Part shown: in pieces, positions 35,633 to 44,214 of the stretch
Layout: each line of letters begins with the position of its first letter
Position numbering within the stretch: the first letter of the stretch is position 1
Source: Stenotrophomonas maltophilia
GTDB lineage: Bacteria; Pseudomonadota; Gammaproteobacteria; Xanthomonadales; Xanthomonadaceae
Reading direction: 5' to 3'
Length of the DNA: 64,000 nucleotides
Assembly: GCF_003205835.1 (NCBI RefSeq)
Contig: NZ_CP029773.1
Location: forward strand, 3,194,501-3,258,500
Position numbers and translations under genes: made by a program
The notes under the pieces: generated by a model
Told to the model about the DNA's origin: nothing
What the model saw: only the letters and a program-made list of their open reading frames with translations
Database searches by the model: none

Positions 35633-36399
35633 GCGTGGCGCTGGAACGCGGCTGGCGTGGTGCCGGTCATGCTGCGGAAGAAGGCGATGAACGGGCTCTC
35701 GGCGGAGAACCCGGTGTCCTGCGCCACATGCGCGACGCGATGGCCGAGCAGCAGCAACTCCATGGCTCGCATCAGGCGCCATTGCTGACGCCAGGCCTGA
35801 TAGCCCATGCCGGTATCACGCTGCATCAGCCGGCCGACGGTACGCACGCTCAGGTCCGCACGCGCGGCCAGCTCGCCCAGTTCGGGCGGCAGCTGCTCGG
35901 CCAGCGGCAGACAACGTGCGATCCGCGGATCACGCGGCAGAGGCAGGTCCATCGGCGCCACCGGTGCAGCGGCGATCTCCAGCACGCACAACGCCAGTTG
36001 ATGGTGTGCGCGCGACGACTGCCAGTCATGGTTGAACGGTGCCTGCGCGATCGGCTCCAGCAAGGCCTGCAGCAGAGGGCCCACGCTGATGATCGCAGGC
36101 TGCTGCGGCAGTTGCGCCGATAACGCGACATCAAAGTACAACGAGCGGTAGTCGACCGCCTGGCGCATCTGTGCACGATGAAGCAGACCGCCCGGAATCC
36201 ATGCCGCGCGCGACGGTGGCAGCAGGCTGATGCGATCTCCGTAGGTCAAGCGCGTGCAGCCCTGCCGGGTGTAAAGCAACTGCGCACGTGCGTGCCGGTG
36301 CCAGCCCGAATCATGGTCGGCCAGCGAAGAGGCGATACCCAGCACGGGCGCACTCCAGGCGTCTGCGTCGAATCGCGCATCCGGCTGCAACCACGCCAT
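35611..36399 (-). CDS. AraC-family transcriptional regulator
   Basis: A 262-residue regulator with an N-terminal cupin-type sensor (HDSGWHRHARAQLLYTRQGC, LLPPSRAAWIPGG) and a C-terminal double helix-turn-helix (ELAARADLSVRTVGRLMQRD; VAHVAQDTGFSAESPFIAFF). It is divergent from an MFS exporter gene 90 bases away, which it most likely controls. The ligand is unknown. The last codons (KGDGGD, stop) lie inside the right arm of a 26-bp inverted repeat, so the natural C terminus was probably replaced on insertion of the repeat. Start MAWLQPDARF is chosen for position and an AGGA upstream. Confidence 0.87.
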   Translation of the reverse strand: MAWLQPDARFDADAWSAPVLGIASSLADHDSGWHRHARAQLLYTRQGCTRLTYGDRISLLPPSRAAWIPGGLLHRAQMRQAVDYRSLYFDVALSAQLPQQPAIISVGPLLQALLEPIAQAPFNHDWQSSRAHHQLALCVLEIAAAPVAPMDLPLPRDPRIARCLPLAEQLPPELGELAARADLSVRTVGRLMQRDTGMGYQAWRQQWRLMRAMELLLLGHRVAHVAQDTGFSAESPFIAFFRSMTGTTPAAFQRHAKGDGGD

Positions 36400-36489
36400 G
36401 ACCGATTTCCTACATTTCCTGACAGGACCTACAGAGTGCGCCAACAGGGCCGCGACCACAATGCGCGCCCCTGTTTCCGGAGTGCCCGC

Positions 36490-37638
36490 ATGCCGCGCCG
36501 CCTTCTACTGCTCACCATTGCTCTGCTGATGTTCCCGCAGCTGGCGCAGACCTTGTACAGCCCTGCCCTCGCCAGCCTGGCCGAACGCTTCGCGTTGCCA
36601 CCCAGCGCCGCCAGCCAGGCAATGAGCCTGTACCTGTTCGGCTTCGCTGCAGGCGTGCTGCTGTGGGGGCGCCTGGCCGATCGTATCGGTCGTCGCCCTG
36701 CCCTTCTCTGTGGCCTCGGCGTCTTCGCAGTGGCTGCACTGGGCGGCTTGATGGCTCGCAGCTTCGGCCAGGTGCTGCTGGTCCAAGCGTTGGCCGCAGT
36801 CGGCGCCGCCGCCGCTTCGGTGGTCACCCAGACCGTCCTACGTGATCGTCTGCGGGGGCCGGCATTGGCGCAGGCGTTCTCGTGGATCGGCATGGCGCTG
36901 GCATTGAGTCCCGCGATCGGGCTGGCACTGGGCACGCTGCTGGTCGCTGCAAACGGCTACGCGGGCGTGCAGGCCGGGCTGCTGGTGGTCGTCGCCCTGC
37001 TGATGGCCGGGTGCACATGGGGGCTCCGCGAAAGTCGCGCCGCCGAAGGGGTGCACACGCCATTGCTGCCACTGCTGCGGCAACTGCTCCGCGATCGCTG
37101 GATCTGGTCGCAGGCACTACTGGTGATGGCGTTCAACGTGGCGATGTACAGCTGGTACGCACTCGGTCCATTCGTGTTCGCGCGCCAGCATTGGCCAGCC
37201 ACCTGGTTCGGCGCCAGCGGCGCGGTGCTGGCACTGGGCTCGGCACTGGGCGCGTGGGGCAATGGCCGCCTGCTGCGTGCAGGCGTTGCCGCAACCACGC
37301 GCATCCGCATCGCCGCAGGCCTGGTTCTGACGGGAGGCCTGGTGGCCGCGCTGCTGCATGATCACCCTGCCCTGGTCGCGGCGATGGTGCCGGTGGTGAC
37401 GGGCTTCGGCCTCGCCATCCCCAACGTGCTCGGCCAGGCCCTGCGCGGCTATCCACACTGCCTCGGCAGTGCTGGCGCGCTGTTCGGCCTGCTCTACTAC
37501 CTGCTGATCGGCGCGGCGATGGCGCTGGTCGGTACGCTGCAGCTGCTGGCTCCGACCCTCATCGCATGCGGCCTGCTGGCGCTGTGGCTGCAGCGGGATC
37601 GGCCAGTCGACAGCGGAAGGCCTGGCTGCCGATCGTAA
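36490..37638 (+). CDS. MFS transporter, drug-exporter type (Bcr/CflA-like)
   Basis: A 382-residue inner-membrane protein with 12 predicted membrane segments. The MFS loop 2-3 motif is GRLADRIGRRPALL, and the TM1 start LMFPQLAQTLYSPALASLAE resembles the Bcr/CflA multidrug group. It likely exports a toxic compound or metabolite by proton antiport. The divergent AraC-type gene suggests inducible control. The ATG at 36490 was chosen because it starts the first membrane segment directly. Confidence 0.83.
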   Translation: MPRRLLLLTIALLMFPQLAQTLYSPALASLAERFALPPSAASQAMSLYLFGFAAGVLLWGRLADRIGRRPALLCGLGVFAVAALGGLMARSFGQVLLVQALAAVGAAAASVVTQTVLRDRLRGPALAQAFSWIGMALALSPAIGLALGTLLVAANGYAGVQAGLLVVVALLMAGCTWGLRESRAAEGVHTPLLPLLRQLLRDRWIWSQALLVMAFNVAMYSWYALGPFVFARQHWPATWFGASGAVLALGSALGAWGNGRLLRAGVAATTRIRIAAGLVLTGGLVAALLHDHPALVAAMVPVVTGFGLAIPNVLGQALRGYPHCLGSAGALFGLLYYLLIGAAMALVGTLQLLAPTLIACGLLALWLQRDRPVDSGRPGCRS

Positions 37639-37721
37639 CGATGAAGGACCCGCTCCTGCTGCCACGTGGGCAGCAGGGGCCCCGGGGTCCCTGCCCCGGG
37701 GTCTGGATCAGCAACAACCGA

Positions 37722-38129
37722 TTACTGAACGTTGATCACTTCGTCCATTGGTGCGAGGAAGTTGCCAGGGCTGTTGCGCGACGCCGAGATCACATAGGTC
37801 CCGGGTGTTGCGATGGTCGCGGTGCAATGGCGGATCGGCGTGGTGTTGCCACCGTCGTAATTGTCATTGGTATGGCACAGGAACTGGCCATTGGCATAGA
37901 CCGAGAAATTACTCGTTCCATCCACCTGGCCGCCCCCTGTGATGTAGATTTCCGACGGCGAGCCAGCCACACGCGGCAAGGTCCCGATCTCGAACCTGGC
38001 CGTCACGGGATGTGGCAACAGGCTTGGACAGGACACGACGATTCCGCTGTCGGACAGGCAGACTTCGGCGTGGGCGATCGCGGGCGTGGCGATGAGGGCC
38101 ACGAGCAGCACGGACGCTGCTGGAGCCAT
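37722..38129 (-). CDS. Hypothetical secreted protein, 135 residues
   Basis: I do not recognise this family. A signal peptide (MAPAASVLLVALIATPAIAHA) of the usual length precedes a small beta-rich body with four cysteines (EVCLSDSGIVVSC, QFLCHTN, IRHCTATI), suggesting two disulfides in the periplasm or outside. The end, FLAPMDEVINVQ, is compact. It is alone on its strand. GC-rich palindromic sequence (GGGGCCCCGGGGTCC, CCCCGGGG) just beyond the stop may end transcription. Confidence 0.6.
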   Translation of the reverse strand: MAPAASVLLVALIATPAIAHAEVCLSDSGIVVSCPSLLPHPVTARFEIGTLPRVAGSPSEIYITGGGQVDGTSNFSVYANGQFLCHTNDNYDGGNTTPIRHCTATIATPGTYVISASRNSPGNFLAPMDEVINVQ

Positions 38130-38453
38130 CGAGCGACTCCAATCGAGCCCAGCAGGATCGGGAGTCCGTTGGCATGCGGGTTCACGAGGTCCAGGAACGA
38201 ATGCCTTGCGCGCGCACAGCCTCGCCATGGCGAGGACCCTGTGGCGCGCGTTGCACACTCGGCGCGTTGGCCCCATCCCTGCCCGAGGCGCTTCATAGCT
38301 CGAAGGATGCTCACCGCCGCGCGGCACTTTTCCGGCGCGTATCGACGCTCACACCGCATGTTAGGAATTGCTGCAAACACGAGGCATTGTGCGCCACGCC
38401 CGGAATTCACATCAGGGCGCTGGCTATCGTGCGCGCTCTCCCACACCAGGCAG
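38130..38453. other. Intergenic region between two small unknown genes
   Basis: These 324 bases separate two divergent genes and must hold both promoters. I see no open frame with a ribosome site, no tRNA and no repeat. A short palindrome CTCGCCATGGCGAG lies at 38220-38233. Confidence 0.35.
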
Positions 38454-38753
38454 ATGCCCATGATCACCATTACCGCCGAACAGGCCCGCGCCAACGCCGA
38501 TGCCGCCAAGCGCCCGATCGAACAGTTCTACCGCGACCTCGACAACTCGATCCAGATCGGCTCGGAGAATGGCCGCCGCTATCTCGTGTTCGGCTTCAGC
38601 CAGGTGATGGCCAGCGAGCAGCTCGTCGAAGACGTGACCACGCAACTGCTGAAGAATGGTTTCGGTGTCGAACGGTTGTTGAGCGATTCCGAACAGCACT
38701 ACATCCGCATCAGCTGGGACACCGCGGAGCCGCGCAGGCTCAACGCCGGCTGA
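38454..38753 (+). CDS. Hypothetical cytoplasmic protein, 99 residues
   Basis: The protein is not recognised. It is soluble, alpha/beta, with helix AEQARANADAAKRPIEQFYR and strands YLVFGFSQVM and HYIRISWDTAEP. The alternative ATG at 38460 would remove two residues. Its 3' end overlaps the convergent gene at 38740-39174 by 14 bases, which is unusual for two expressed genes and may allow antisense effects. Confidence 0.55.
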   Translation: MPMITITAEQARANADAAKRPIEQFYRDLDNSIQIGSENGRRYLVFGFSQVMASEQLVEDVTTQLLKNGFGVERLLSDSEQHYIRISWDTAEPRRLNAG

Positions 38754-39174
38754 TAGTGAACGCGGTGCCGTCCACGCCCAGGTCCCAGCCCTTGCCCGTG
38801 CCGGACAGGGCCAGCGAGATATCGCCCTTGGTCATCACCTGCGCATTGCTGGATTTCACTGCGCCAGCGTGAGCACCCACCGAAGCGTAGGTCCCCAGCA
38901 GTTCGTTGAGGCTGACCGCACCGGTAAAGCTGCCGCGCCCGTTGGTGATCTTCGACTTGCCCACGGTCAGGCCGCCGCCCTTCATCTGGATGCGCACCGG
39001 CATGCTGGCGCCATTGCTGCAGGTGACCGTGCCATTGCCGGAGGCGGTCTTGTAGATCAGCGACCAGCCGGACAGGTTGTAGCGCAGCTGGCAATCGAGG
39101 TTGCCGGCGGCGTGCGCGGCCGGGGCCAGCGATGCGGCCGACAGGGCCAGCAGCAGGGCGAAGGACGTGTTCAT
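38740..39174 (-). CDS. Hypothetical secreted protein, 144 residues
   Basis: A signal peptide (MNTSFALLLALSAASLAPAAHA) precedes a beta-rich domain with paired cysteines (LDCQLRY and GTVTCSNG) and glycine-rich turns (MKGGGLTVGKSKITNGRGSF). The pattern is like small periplasmic proteins annotated only as hypothetical in Xanthomonadaceae. A GCTAGATT box lies about 30 bases upstream of the ATG. The function is unknown. Confidence 0.65.
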   Translation of the reverse strand: MNTSFALLLALSAASLAPAAHAAGNLDCQLRYNLSGWSLIYKTASGNGTVTCSNGASMPVRIQMKGGGLTVGKSKITNGRGSFTGAVSLNELLGTYASVGAHAGAVKSSNAQVMTKGDISLALSGTGKGWDLGVDGTAFTISRR

Positions 39175-39277
39175 GGCAGGACTTCCAGTTCGGTCGGACT
39201 GGCGGCGAATCTAGCAGCGCGCGCGTGCACGTTGGATGCAGGCGCGCGCGCTGGTGCGGCGGCGTTCAGGCCGTCGC

Positions 39278-40084
39278 TCAGGCCTGCTCGTCCAGATGGA
39301 AGGCATCGGCATCGAGCATCGCCGGGAAGCGCGCGCGATGGGCGGCCAGCGCCTCGGCCGAAATGGTGGTGGTGACCACCTGTTCGCGCTCGCGGATTTC
39401 CACCTGCGGCTGGCCGAGGAAATCCAGCACCGCGCTGTCACCCGCGTAATGCAGCTGGTTGCCATCGACGCCGACACGGTTCACCGCGGCAACGAAGCAC
39501 AGGTTCTCGATGGCACGCGCACGCAGCAGGGTCTTCCACGCATAGGCGCGCGCCGACGGCCAGTTGGCGACGAAGATCTGCAGGTCGAAATCCAGCTGCT
39601 GCGGACGCTCCACGTTGTAGCGGTTGCGGCAGAACACCGGGAAACGCAGGTCGTAGCAGACCTGCGGATTGATCCGCCAGCCTTTCCATTCCACGCTCAG
39701 GCGCTCACGGCCGGCGGCATAGCGTTCGTGTTCACCGCCGTAGCGGAACAGGTGGCGCTTGTCGTAGTACTGCAGCCCGCCATCGGGCGTGGCGAACAGC
39801 AGGCGGTTGTAGACGCCCTCGCCCTCGCGCAGCTGCACGCTGCCGATCACCGCCGCGTTCAAGGCCTTGGCCTGTTCACGCACCCAGGCCACGGTCGGGC
39901 CATCCATGCCTTCGGCCTGGGCGATGGCGTCGTTGGAGAAGCCACTGGTGAAGGTCTCCGGCAGGATCACCAAGTCGGTGGCGCCGGCCAGCGGTGCCAG
40001 CAGCGCGCCGTAGTACTCACGGTTGCCCGCCGGGTCATGCCAGCGGGTGTCGCCCTGAACGAGGGAAATGCGCAGGTCCTGCAT
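39278..40084 (-). CDS. Omega-amidase, YafV-type carbon-nitrogen hydrolase
   Basis: A 268-residue nitrilase-superfamily enzyme. The Glu-Lys-Cys triad can be seen in LPETFTSGFSND, YYDKRHLFRYGGE and PQVCYDLRFPVF. The motif KRHLFRYGGEHERY matches omega-amidases (YafV/Nit2), which hydrolyse 2-oxoglutaramate or 2-oxosuccinamate. It starts 14 bases after the stop of an aminotransferase gene on the same strand. Together they fit the glutamine transaminase plus omega-amidase route, in which the keto-amide made from glutamine is removed to pull transamination forward. Confidence 0.87.
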   Translation of the reverse strand: MQDLRISLVQGDTRWHDPAGNREYYGALLAPLAGATDLVILPETFTSGFSNDAIAQAEGMDGPTVAWVREQAKALNAAVIGSVQLREGEGVYNRLLFATPDGGLQYYDKRHLFRYGGEHERYAAGRERLSVEWKGWRINPQVCYDLRFPVFCRNRYNVERPQQLDFDLQIFVANWPSARAYAWKTLLRARAIENLCFVAAVNRVGVDGNQLHYAGDSAVLDFLGQPQVEIREREQVVTTTISAEALAAHRARFPAMLDADAFHLDEQA

Positions 40085-40098
40085 GTTCAACCCTCCGC

Positions 40099-41247
40099 TC
40101 ACAGCAGGCGCAGGCGTTCGATCGCCGCGTCCATGGTCGCTTCGTTCTTGGCGAAGCACAGGCGCACCAGGCGCTGGCCGGCCGGCGGATTTTCGTAGAA
40201 CGGCGACAGCGGAATGGCAGTGACGCCCTTCTCGATGGTCAGCCACTTCACGAACTCATGGTCCGGCAGGTCACTGATGGCCGAGTAGTCGACCAGCTGG
40301 AAATAGCCGCCCGGCACCGGCAGCGCCTTCAGGCGGGTGCTGGCCAGCTGCTCGCGGAAGCGGTCGCGCTTGGCCTGGTAGAACGCGCCCAGCTCCAGGT
40401 GGTGTTCGGGCTCGTCGCGGATCATCGCGGCGAAGCCATACTGCGCCGGGCCGAAGCTGGTGAAGGTGTTGTACTGGTGCACCTTGCGGAACTCGGCGGT
40501 CAGCGCCGGCGGGGCGATCGCATAGCCGATCTTCCAGCCAGTGCAGTGGTAGGTCTTGCCGAAACTGGAGATGACGAACGCGCGCTCGCGCAGTTCCGGG
40601 TAGCGCAGCGCCGACTCGTGGCGGCGACCGTCATAGATGATGTGCTCGTACACCTCATCGGAGATCAGGTAGATCTGCGTGCCGCGCAGCAGCTCGGCCA
40701 GCGCCTGCATGTCCTGCGCCGACAGCATCGCTCCGGATGGATTGTGCGGGGTGTTGACGATCAGCATGCGGGTACGCGGGGTGATCGCCGCACGCACGCG
40801 GTCCCAGTCGACGGCGAAGGTCTGCGGATCCAGCGACACATGCACGGCCTTGGCGCCGGCCAGATCGATCGCCGGTTCATAGCAGTCATACGCCGGGTCG
40901 AGCACGATCACTTCCTCACCCGCACGCACCACGGCATGGATGGCGTTGAAGATGGCCTCGGTGCCGCCGCTGGTGACGGTGATTTCGCTGTCCGCGTCGA
41001 CCTGCGCGCCGTAGCAGTCCAGCGCCTTCTGCGCGATGGCCTGGCGCAACGGCGCCACGCCGGTCATCGGCGGGTACTGGTTCAGCCCGGCGGCCATCGC
41101 CTTGGCGGTCTCATCGATCAGGCGCTGCGGTGCGGAAAAGTCCGGGAACCCCTGTCCGAGGTTGACCGCGCCGTGTTCGGCGGCGAGCTGGGACATCACG
41201 GTGAAGATCGTGGTACCGACCTTGGGCAGCTTGGTGGTGGGTTGCAT
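40099..41247 (-). CDS. PLP-dependent methionine/glutamine aminotransferase (YbdL type)
   Basis: A 382-residue class I aminotransferase. The cofactor lysine lies in [16 protein letters not shown]; other landmarks are [27 protein letters not shown] and [12 protein letters not shown]. YbdL of E. coli uses methionine and other sulfur or aromatic amino acids, and the related mammalian enzyme is glutamine transaminase K. The neighbouring omega-amidase suggests glutamine as amino donor in methionine salvage. The ATG at 41247 is in-frame with the conserved [11 protein letters not shown] start. Confidence 0.88.
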   Translation of the reverse strand: MQPTTKLPKVGTTIFTVMSQLAAEHGAVNLGQGFPDFSAPQRLIDETAKAMAAGLNQYPPMTGVAPLRQAIAQKALDCYGAQVDADSEITVTSGGTEAIFNAIHAVVRAGEEVIVLDPAYDCYEPAIDLAGAKAVHVSLDPQTFAVDWDRVRAAITPRTRMLIVNTPHNPSGAMLSAQDMQALAELLRGTQIYLISDEVYEHIIYDGRRHESALRYPELRERAFVISSFGKTYHCTGWKIGYAIAPPALTAEFRKVHQYNTFTSFGPAQYGFAAMIRDEPEHHLELGAFYQAKRDRFREQLASTRLKALPVPGGYFQLVDYSAISDLPDHEFVKWLTIEKGVTAIPLSPFYENPPAGQRLVRLCFAKNEATMDAAIERLRLL

Positions 41248-41300
41248 CGGCCTGGGCTGTGGGGGAACAAGGGATCCGAGTTTACGCAATCCGCGCGACG

Positions 41301-41379
41301 GTAGTGCCGGCCGCTGGCCGGCAACCTCGGCCCACGCGACTGGCCCCCTGGGGAATTGCCGGCCAGCGGCCGGCACTAC
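41301..41379. repeat. SMAG-type repeat dimer
   Basis: GTAGTGCCGGCCGCTGGCCG at the left and the inverted copy ending GGCCGGCACTAC at the right, with a spacer of about 35 bases. It lies between the divergent aminotransferase and ccmA genes, so it is in a promoter region rather than after a gene. Confidence 0.9.
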
Positions 41380-41435
41380 CACGGGCATTCACCGCTACAA
41401 TTGCCGCCGCACTCCGGCATGAAGACCTTTGCCCC

Positions 41436-42065
41436 TTGAACACCCCTGCATTGCTGGCCGCCAGCGGCCTGAGCTTTTCCCGCAATGACGAGCCGGTGTT
41501 CGGCCCGCTGGACTTCCATGTGGACGCCGGCGAGGCCCTGCTGGTGCAGGGCGGCAATGGCGCCGGCAAGACCACCCTGCTGCGCGTGCTGGCCGGCCTG
41601 GCCCGGCCCGGCGCCGGCCAGGTGCGGATCGACGGCAAGCCGGCCAGCAATGCCGAGCGTGCACGCTACGTGGCCTACCTCAGCCATCTGCCGGCCTTGA
41701 AGCCAGACCTGGACACGCTGGAGAACCTGCATTTCCTGTGTGGCCTGCACGGCCGTCGCGCACGGCAGATGCCGGGCAACGCGCTGGCCATCGTCGGCCT
41801 GGCCGGTTATGAGGACACCCTGGTGCGGCATCTGTCGGCCGGACAGAAGCGGCGGCTGGCACTGGCGCGCATCTGGCTGTCACCGGCGCCGTTGTGGCTG
41901 CTCGACGAACCCTATGCCAACCTCGACCTGGAGGGCATCACCCTGGTCAACCGGATGATTTCGGCGCACCTGCGTGCCGGTGGCGCGGCGCTGGTCACCA
42001 CCCACGGCGCCTACGCCGCACCGCCGGTGCGCACCCGCCAGCTCGACCTCGGCGGTGCCGCATGA
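41436..42065 (+). CDS. ccmA: Heme exporter ATP-binding protein CcmA
   Basis: A 209-residue ABC ATPase. Walker A is [11 protein letters not shown], the signature is [14 protein letters not shown] and Walker B is [12 protein letters not shown]. With CcmB and CcmC it powers release of holo-CcmE during cytochrome c maturation. The only start that fits is TTG at 41436 ([13 protein letters not shown]); no ATG or GTG lies near and no ribosome site is visible. It is the first gene of the nine-gene ccm operon and overlaps ccmB by ATGA. Confidence 0.92.
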   Translation: MNTPALLAASGLSFSRNDEPVFGPLDFHVDAGEALLVQGGNGAGKTTLLRVLAGLARPGAGQVRIDGKPASNAERARYVAYLSHLPALKPDLDTLENLHFLCGLHGRRARQMPGNALAIVGLAGYEDTLVRHLSAGQKRRLALARIWLSPAPLWLLDEPYANLDLEGITLVNRMISAHLRAGGAALVTTHGAYAAPPVRTRQLDLGGAA

Positions 42066-42757
42066 TCGCGCCGGGTACCGAGCCGGGCCTGTGGCAGACC
42101 GCAGCGGCCCTGCTCAAGCGCGACCTGCGCCTGCTCTGGCGCCGCCGCGGCGATGCGCTGCAGCCGCTGCTGTTCGCGGTGCTGGTGGTGGTGCTGTTCG
42201 CCCTCGCCCAGGGCCGCGAACCACAGCTGCTGGCCGCCACCGCCGGCGCGGTGCTGTGGCTGGCCGTGCTGCTGGCGGGCCAGCTGTCGCTGGATTCGCT
42301 GTTCCGCTCCGACGCCGAGGACGGTTCACTGGAACAATGGCTGCTGGCGCCGGTACCGCTGGCGTGGCTGGTGCTGGTGCGCGTGCTGCTGCATTGGGCC
42401 ACCACTGCACTGCCGTTGATCGTGGTCAGCCCGCTGCTGGCGGAAATGCTGCATCTGCCGCATGACCAGCTGCCGATGTTGCTGGCATCGTTGCTTCTGG
42501 GAACGCCGTTGCTGAGCCTGATCGGTGGCGTGGTCGCCGCGCTGACCGTAGGCATCCGACGCTCTGGTATTCTCGTGGCGTTGCTGTCGTTGCCGCTGTA
42601 TGTGCCGGTGCTGGTGTTCGGCGCTGGCAGTCTGGCGGCAGCCGGACGCGGACAGGATCCGGTCGGTGCGCTGCTGATGCTGGGCGCCGGCCTGCTGGTC
42701 GCGCTGGTGCTGGCGCCGTTGGCCACCGCCGCTGCAATACGTATTTCTCTGAGTTGA
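42062..42757 (+). CDS. ccmB: Heme exporter protein CcmB
   Basis: A 231-residue inner-membrane protein with six hydrophobic segments, the membrane partner of CcmA. The family block [20 protein letters not shown] is clear in the first third. The start overlaps the ccmA stop codon. A 43-base gap follows before ccmC, the largest in the operon's first half. Confidence 0.94.
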   Translation: MIAPGTEPGLWQTAAALLKRDLRLLWRRRGDALQPLLFAVLVVVLFALAQGREPQLLAATAGAVLWLAVLLAGQLSLDSLFRSDAEDGSLEQWLLAPVPLAWLVLVRVLLHWATTALPLIVVSPLLAEMLHLPHDQLPMLLASLLLGTPLLSLIGGVVAALTVGIRRSGILVALLSLPLYVPVLVFGAGSLAAAGRGQDPVGALLMLGAGLLVALVLAPLATAAAIRISLS

Positions 42758-42800
42758 CCGAGCTGAGAGCCAATCCACCCCTGCTGGATAGCCGCCACGC

Positions 42801-43571
42801 ATGAATCCGATTGTCCGCTGGTTCCACCAACTCGGTTCGCCTCCCACGTTCGACCGTTTCGCTGCCCGCTGGTCGCAGGTGTTCTACCTCGCGGCGGTGC
42901 CAGTGCTGCTGGTCGGCATGTGGCAGGCGCTGCTGGTGGTGCCGCCGGAAGCCAAGCAGCTGGACAGCTTCCGCATCCTCTACATCCACGTGCCCAGTGC
43001 CTGGATGAGCCTGTTCGTGTTCGCGCTGATGGCGCTGTATGCCGCCATCGCGCTGATCTGGCGGATCAAGGTCTGCGAGATCCTGGCCATGGCCTGCGCA
43101 CCGATGGGTGCCGGTTTCACCCTGATCACCCTGTTGACCGGCAGCATCTGGGGCAAGGGCACCTGGGGCACCTGGTGGGACTGGGACCCGCGCATGACCA
43201 GCGAGCTGGTGCTGCTGTTCCTGTACCTGGGCGTGATCGGCCTGTACCACGCCATCGAGGACCGCCGCAGCGCCGCGCGCGCGGCCGGGCTGCTGGCCAT
43301 CGTCGGCGTCAGCCTGCTGCCGGTGATCCGCTACTCGGTGGACTGGTGGGGTGGCCTGCACCAGCGCCAGTCGATCAACGTGTTCGGTGAATCGGCGATC
43401 AGCAGCGCGATGATCGCGCCGCTGTGGTGGATGGTGATCGGCACCAAGTTCTGGTTCGCCGGTTCGGTGCTGGCCAAGGCCCGCGCTGACAATCTCGACC
43501 GCGAGGCCGGCAAGGCCTGGGTCGGCGGCCGCGTCGATGCCGCACGCCCCTCCCGGGAGGTCCAGCCATGA
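42801..43571 (+). CDS. ccmC: Heme handling protein CcmC
   Basis: A 256-residue inner-membrane protein with six membrane segments. The tryptophan-rich heme motif [15 protein letters not shown] is in a periplasmic loop, and flanking histidines (YIHVPSAWM and GGLHQRQSI) are the expected heme ligands. CcmC loads heme onto CcmE. Its stop overlaps the ccmD start by four bases. Confidence 0.95.
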   Translation: MNPIVRWFHQLGSPPTFDRFAARWSQVFYLAAVPVLLVGMWQALLVVPPEAKQLDSFRILYIHVPSAWMSLFVFALMALYAAIALIWRIKVCEILAMACAPMGAGFTLITLLTGSIWGKGTWGTWWDWDPRMTSELVLLFLYLGVIGLYHAIEDRRSAARAAGLLAIVGVSLLPVIRYSVDWWGGLHQRQSINVFGESAISSAMIAPLWWMVIGTKFWFAGSVLAKARADNLDREAGKAWVGGRVDAARPSREVQP

Positions 43572-43756
43572 CCCACCTGCCCTATGTGATCGGCGCCTAC
43601 GCCGTGTTCGTGCTGGTGCTCGGCGCCGACGCCATCGGTTCATGGCTTCGCCTTCGCGTGGCGCGTCGGCTGGCACTGGCCCGGCAGCAACGGCAGCAGA
43701 CCCGCGCCGGCAGGCAGGACGCAGCGGCGCCGTTGTCGACGGAGCTGGAACGATGA
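43568..43756 (+). CDS. ccmD: Heme exporter protein CcmD
   Basis: A 62-residue small membrane protein with one hydrophobic segment ([19 protein letters not shown]) followed by a basic helix. CcmD helps release holo-CcmE from the CcmABC complex. Identity rests on size, single membrane segment and place between ccmC and ccmE, with four-base overlaps on both sides. Confidence 0.9.
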   Translation: MTHLPYVIGAYAVFVLVLGADAIGSWLRLRVARRLALARQQRQQTRAGRQDAAAPLSTELER

Positions 43757-44214
43757 CCCCGGTACAGCGTCGCCGCCTGGTCTGGGTGCTGCTGGCCCTG
43801 CTCGCCTCCGGCCTGGCCACCGCGCTGGTGGCGATGGCGCTGGAGCGCAACATCGCCTACCTGTACACGCCTTCGGAAGTGCTGCGCGGCGATGTCGATG
43901 CGCAGTCGCGCTTCCGCCTCGGCGGCATGGTGGTGAAAGGCTCCTTCAACCGACCGGTCGGCTCGCTGGAGGCCCGCTTTGAAGTGACCGACGGCGACGC
44001 GCAACTGGCAGTGACCACGTCGCGGATCCTGCCGGACATGTTCGCCGAAGGCACGGCGGTGGTCGCCAGCGGCCGACTGCAGGACGGCACCTTCGTCGCC
44101 GACGAAGTGCTGGCCAAGCACGATGAAAAATACGTGCCGAAGGAAGTGGCCGACAAGATGGGCGACGCCCATCGCAAGCACGACGTGCCGGTGACGGCAC
44201 CCGAGGTGCGCTGA
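43753..44214 (+). CDS. ccmE: Heme chaperone CcmE
   Basis: A 153-residue periplasmic chaperone anchored by one N-terminal membrane segment ([20 protein letters not shown]). The OB-fold body carries the heme-attachment histidine in [13 protein letters not shown], the HxxxY type. It accepts heme covalently from CcmC and passes it to CcmF. The ATG overlaps the ccmD stop codon. Confidence 0.95.
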   Translation: MTPVQRRRLVWVLLALLASGLATALVAMALERNIAYLYTPSEVLRGDVDAQSRFRLGGMVVKGSFNRPVGSLEARFEVTDGDAQLAVTTSRILPDMFAEGTAVVASGRLQDGTFVADEVLAKHDEKYVPKEVADKMGDAHRKHDVPVTAPEVR

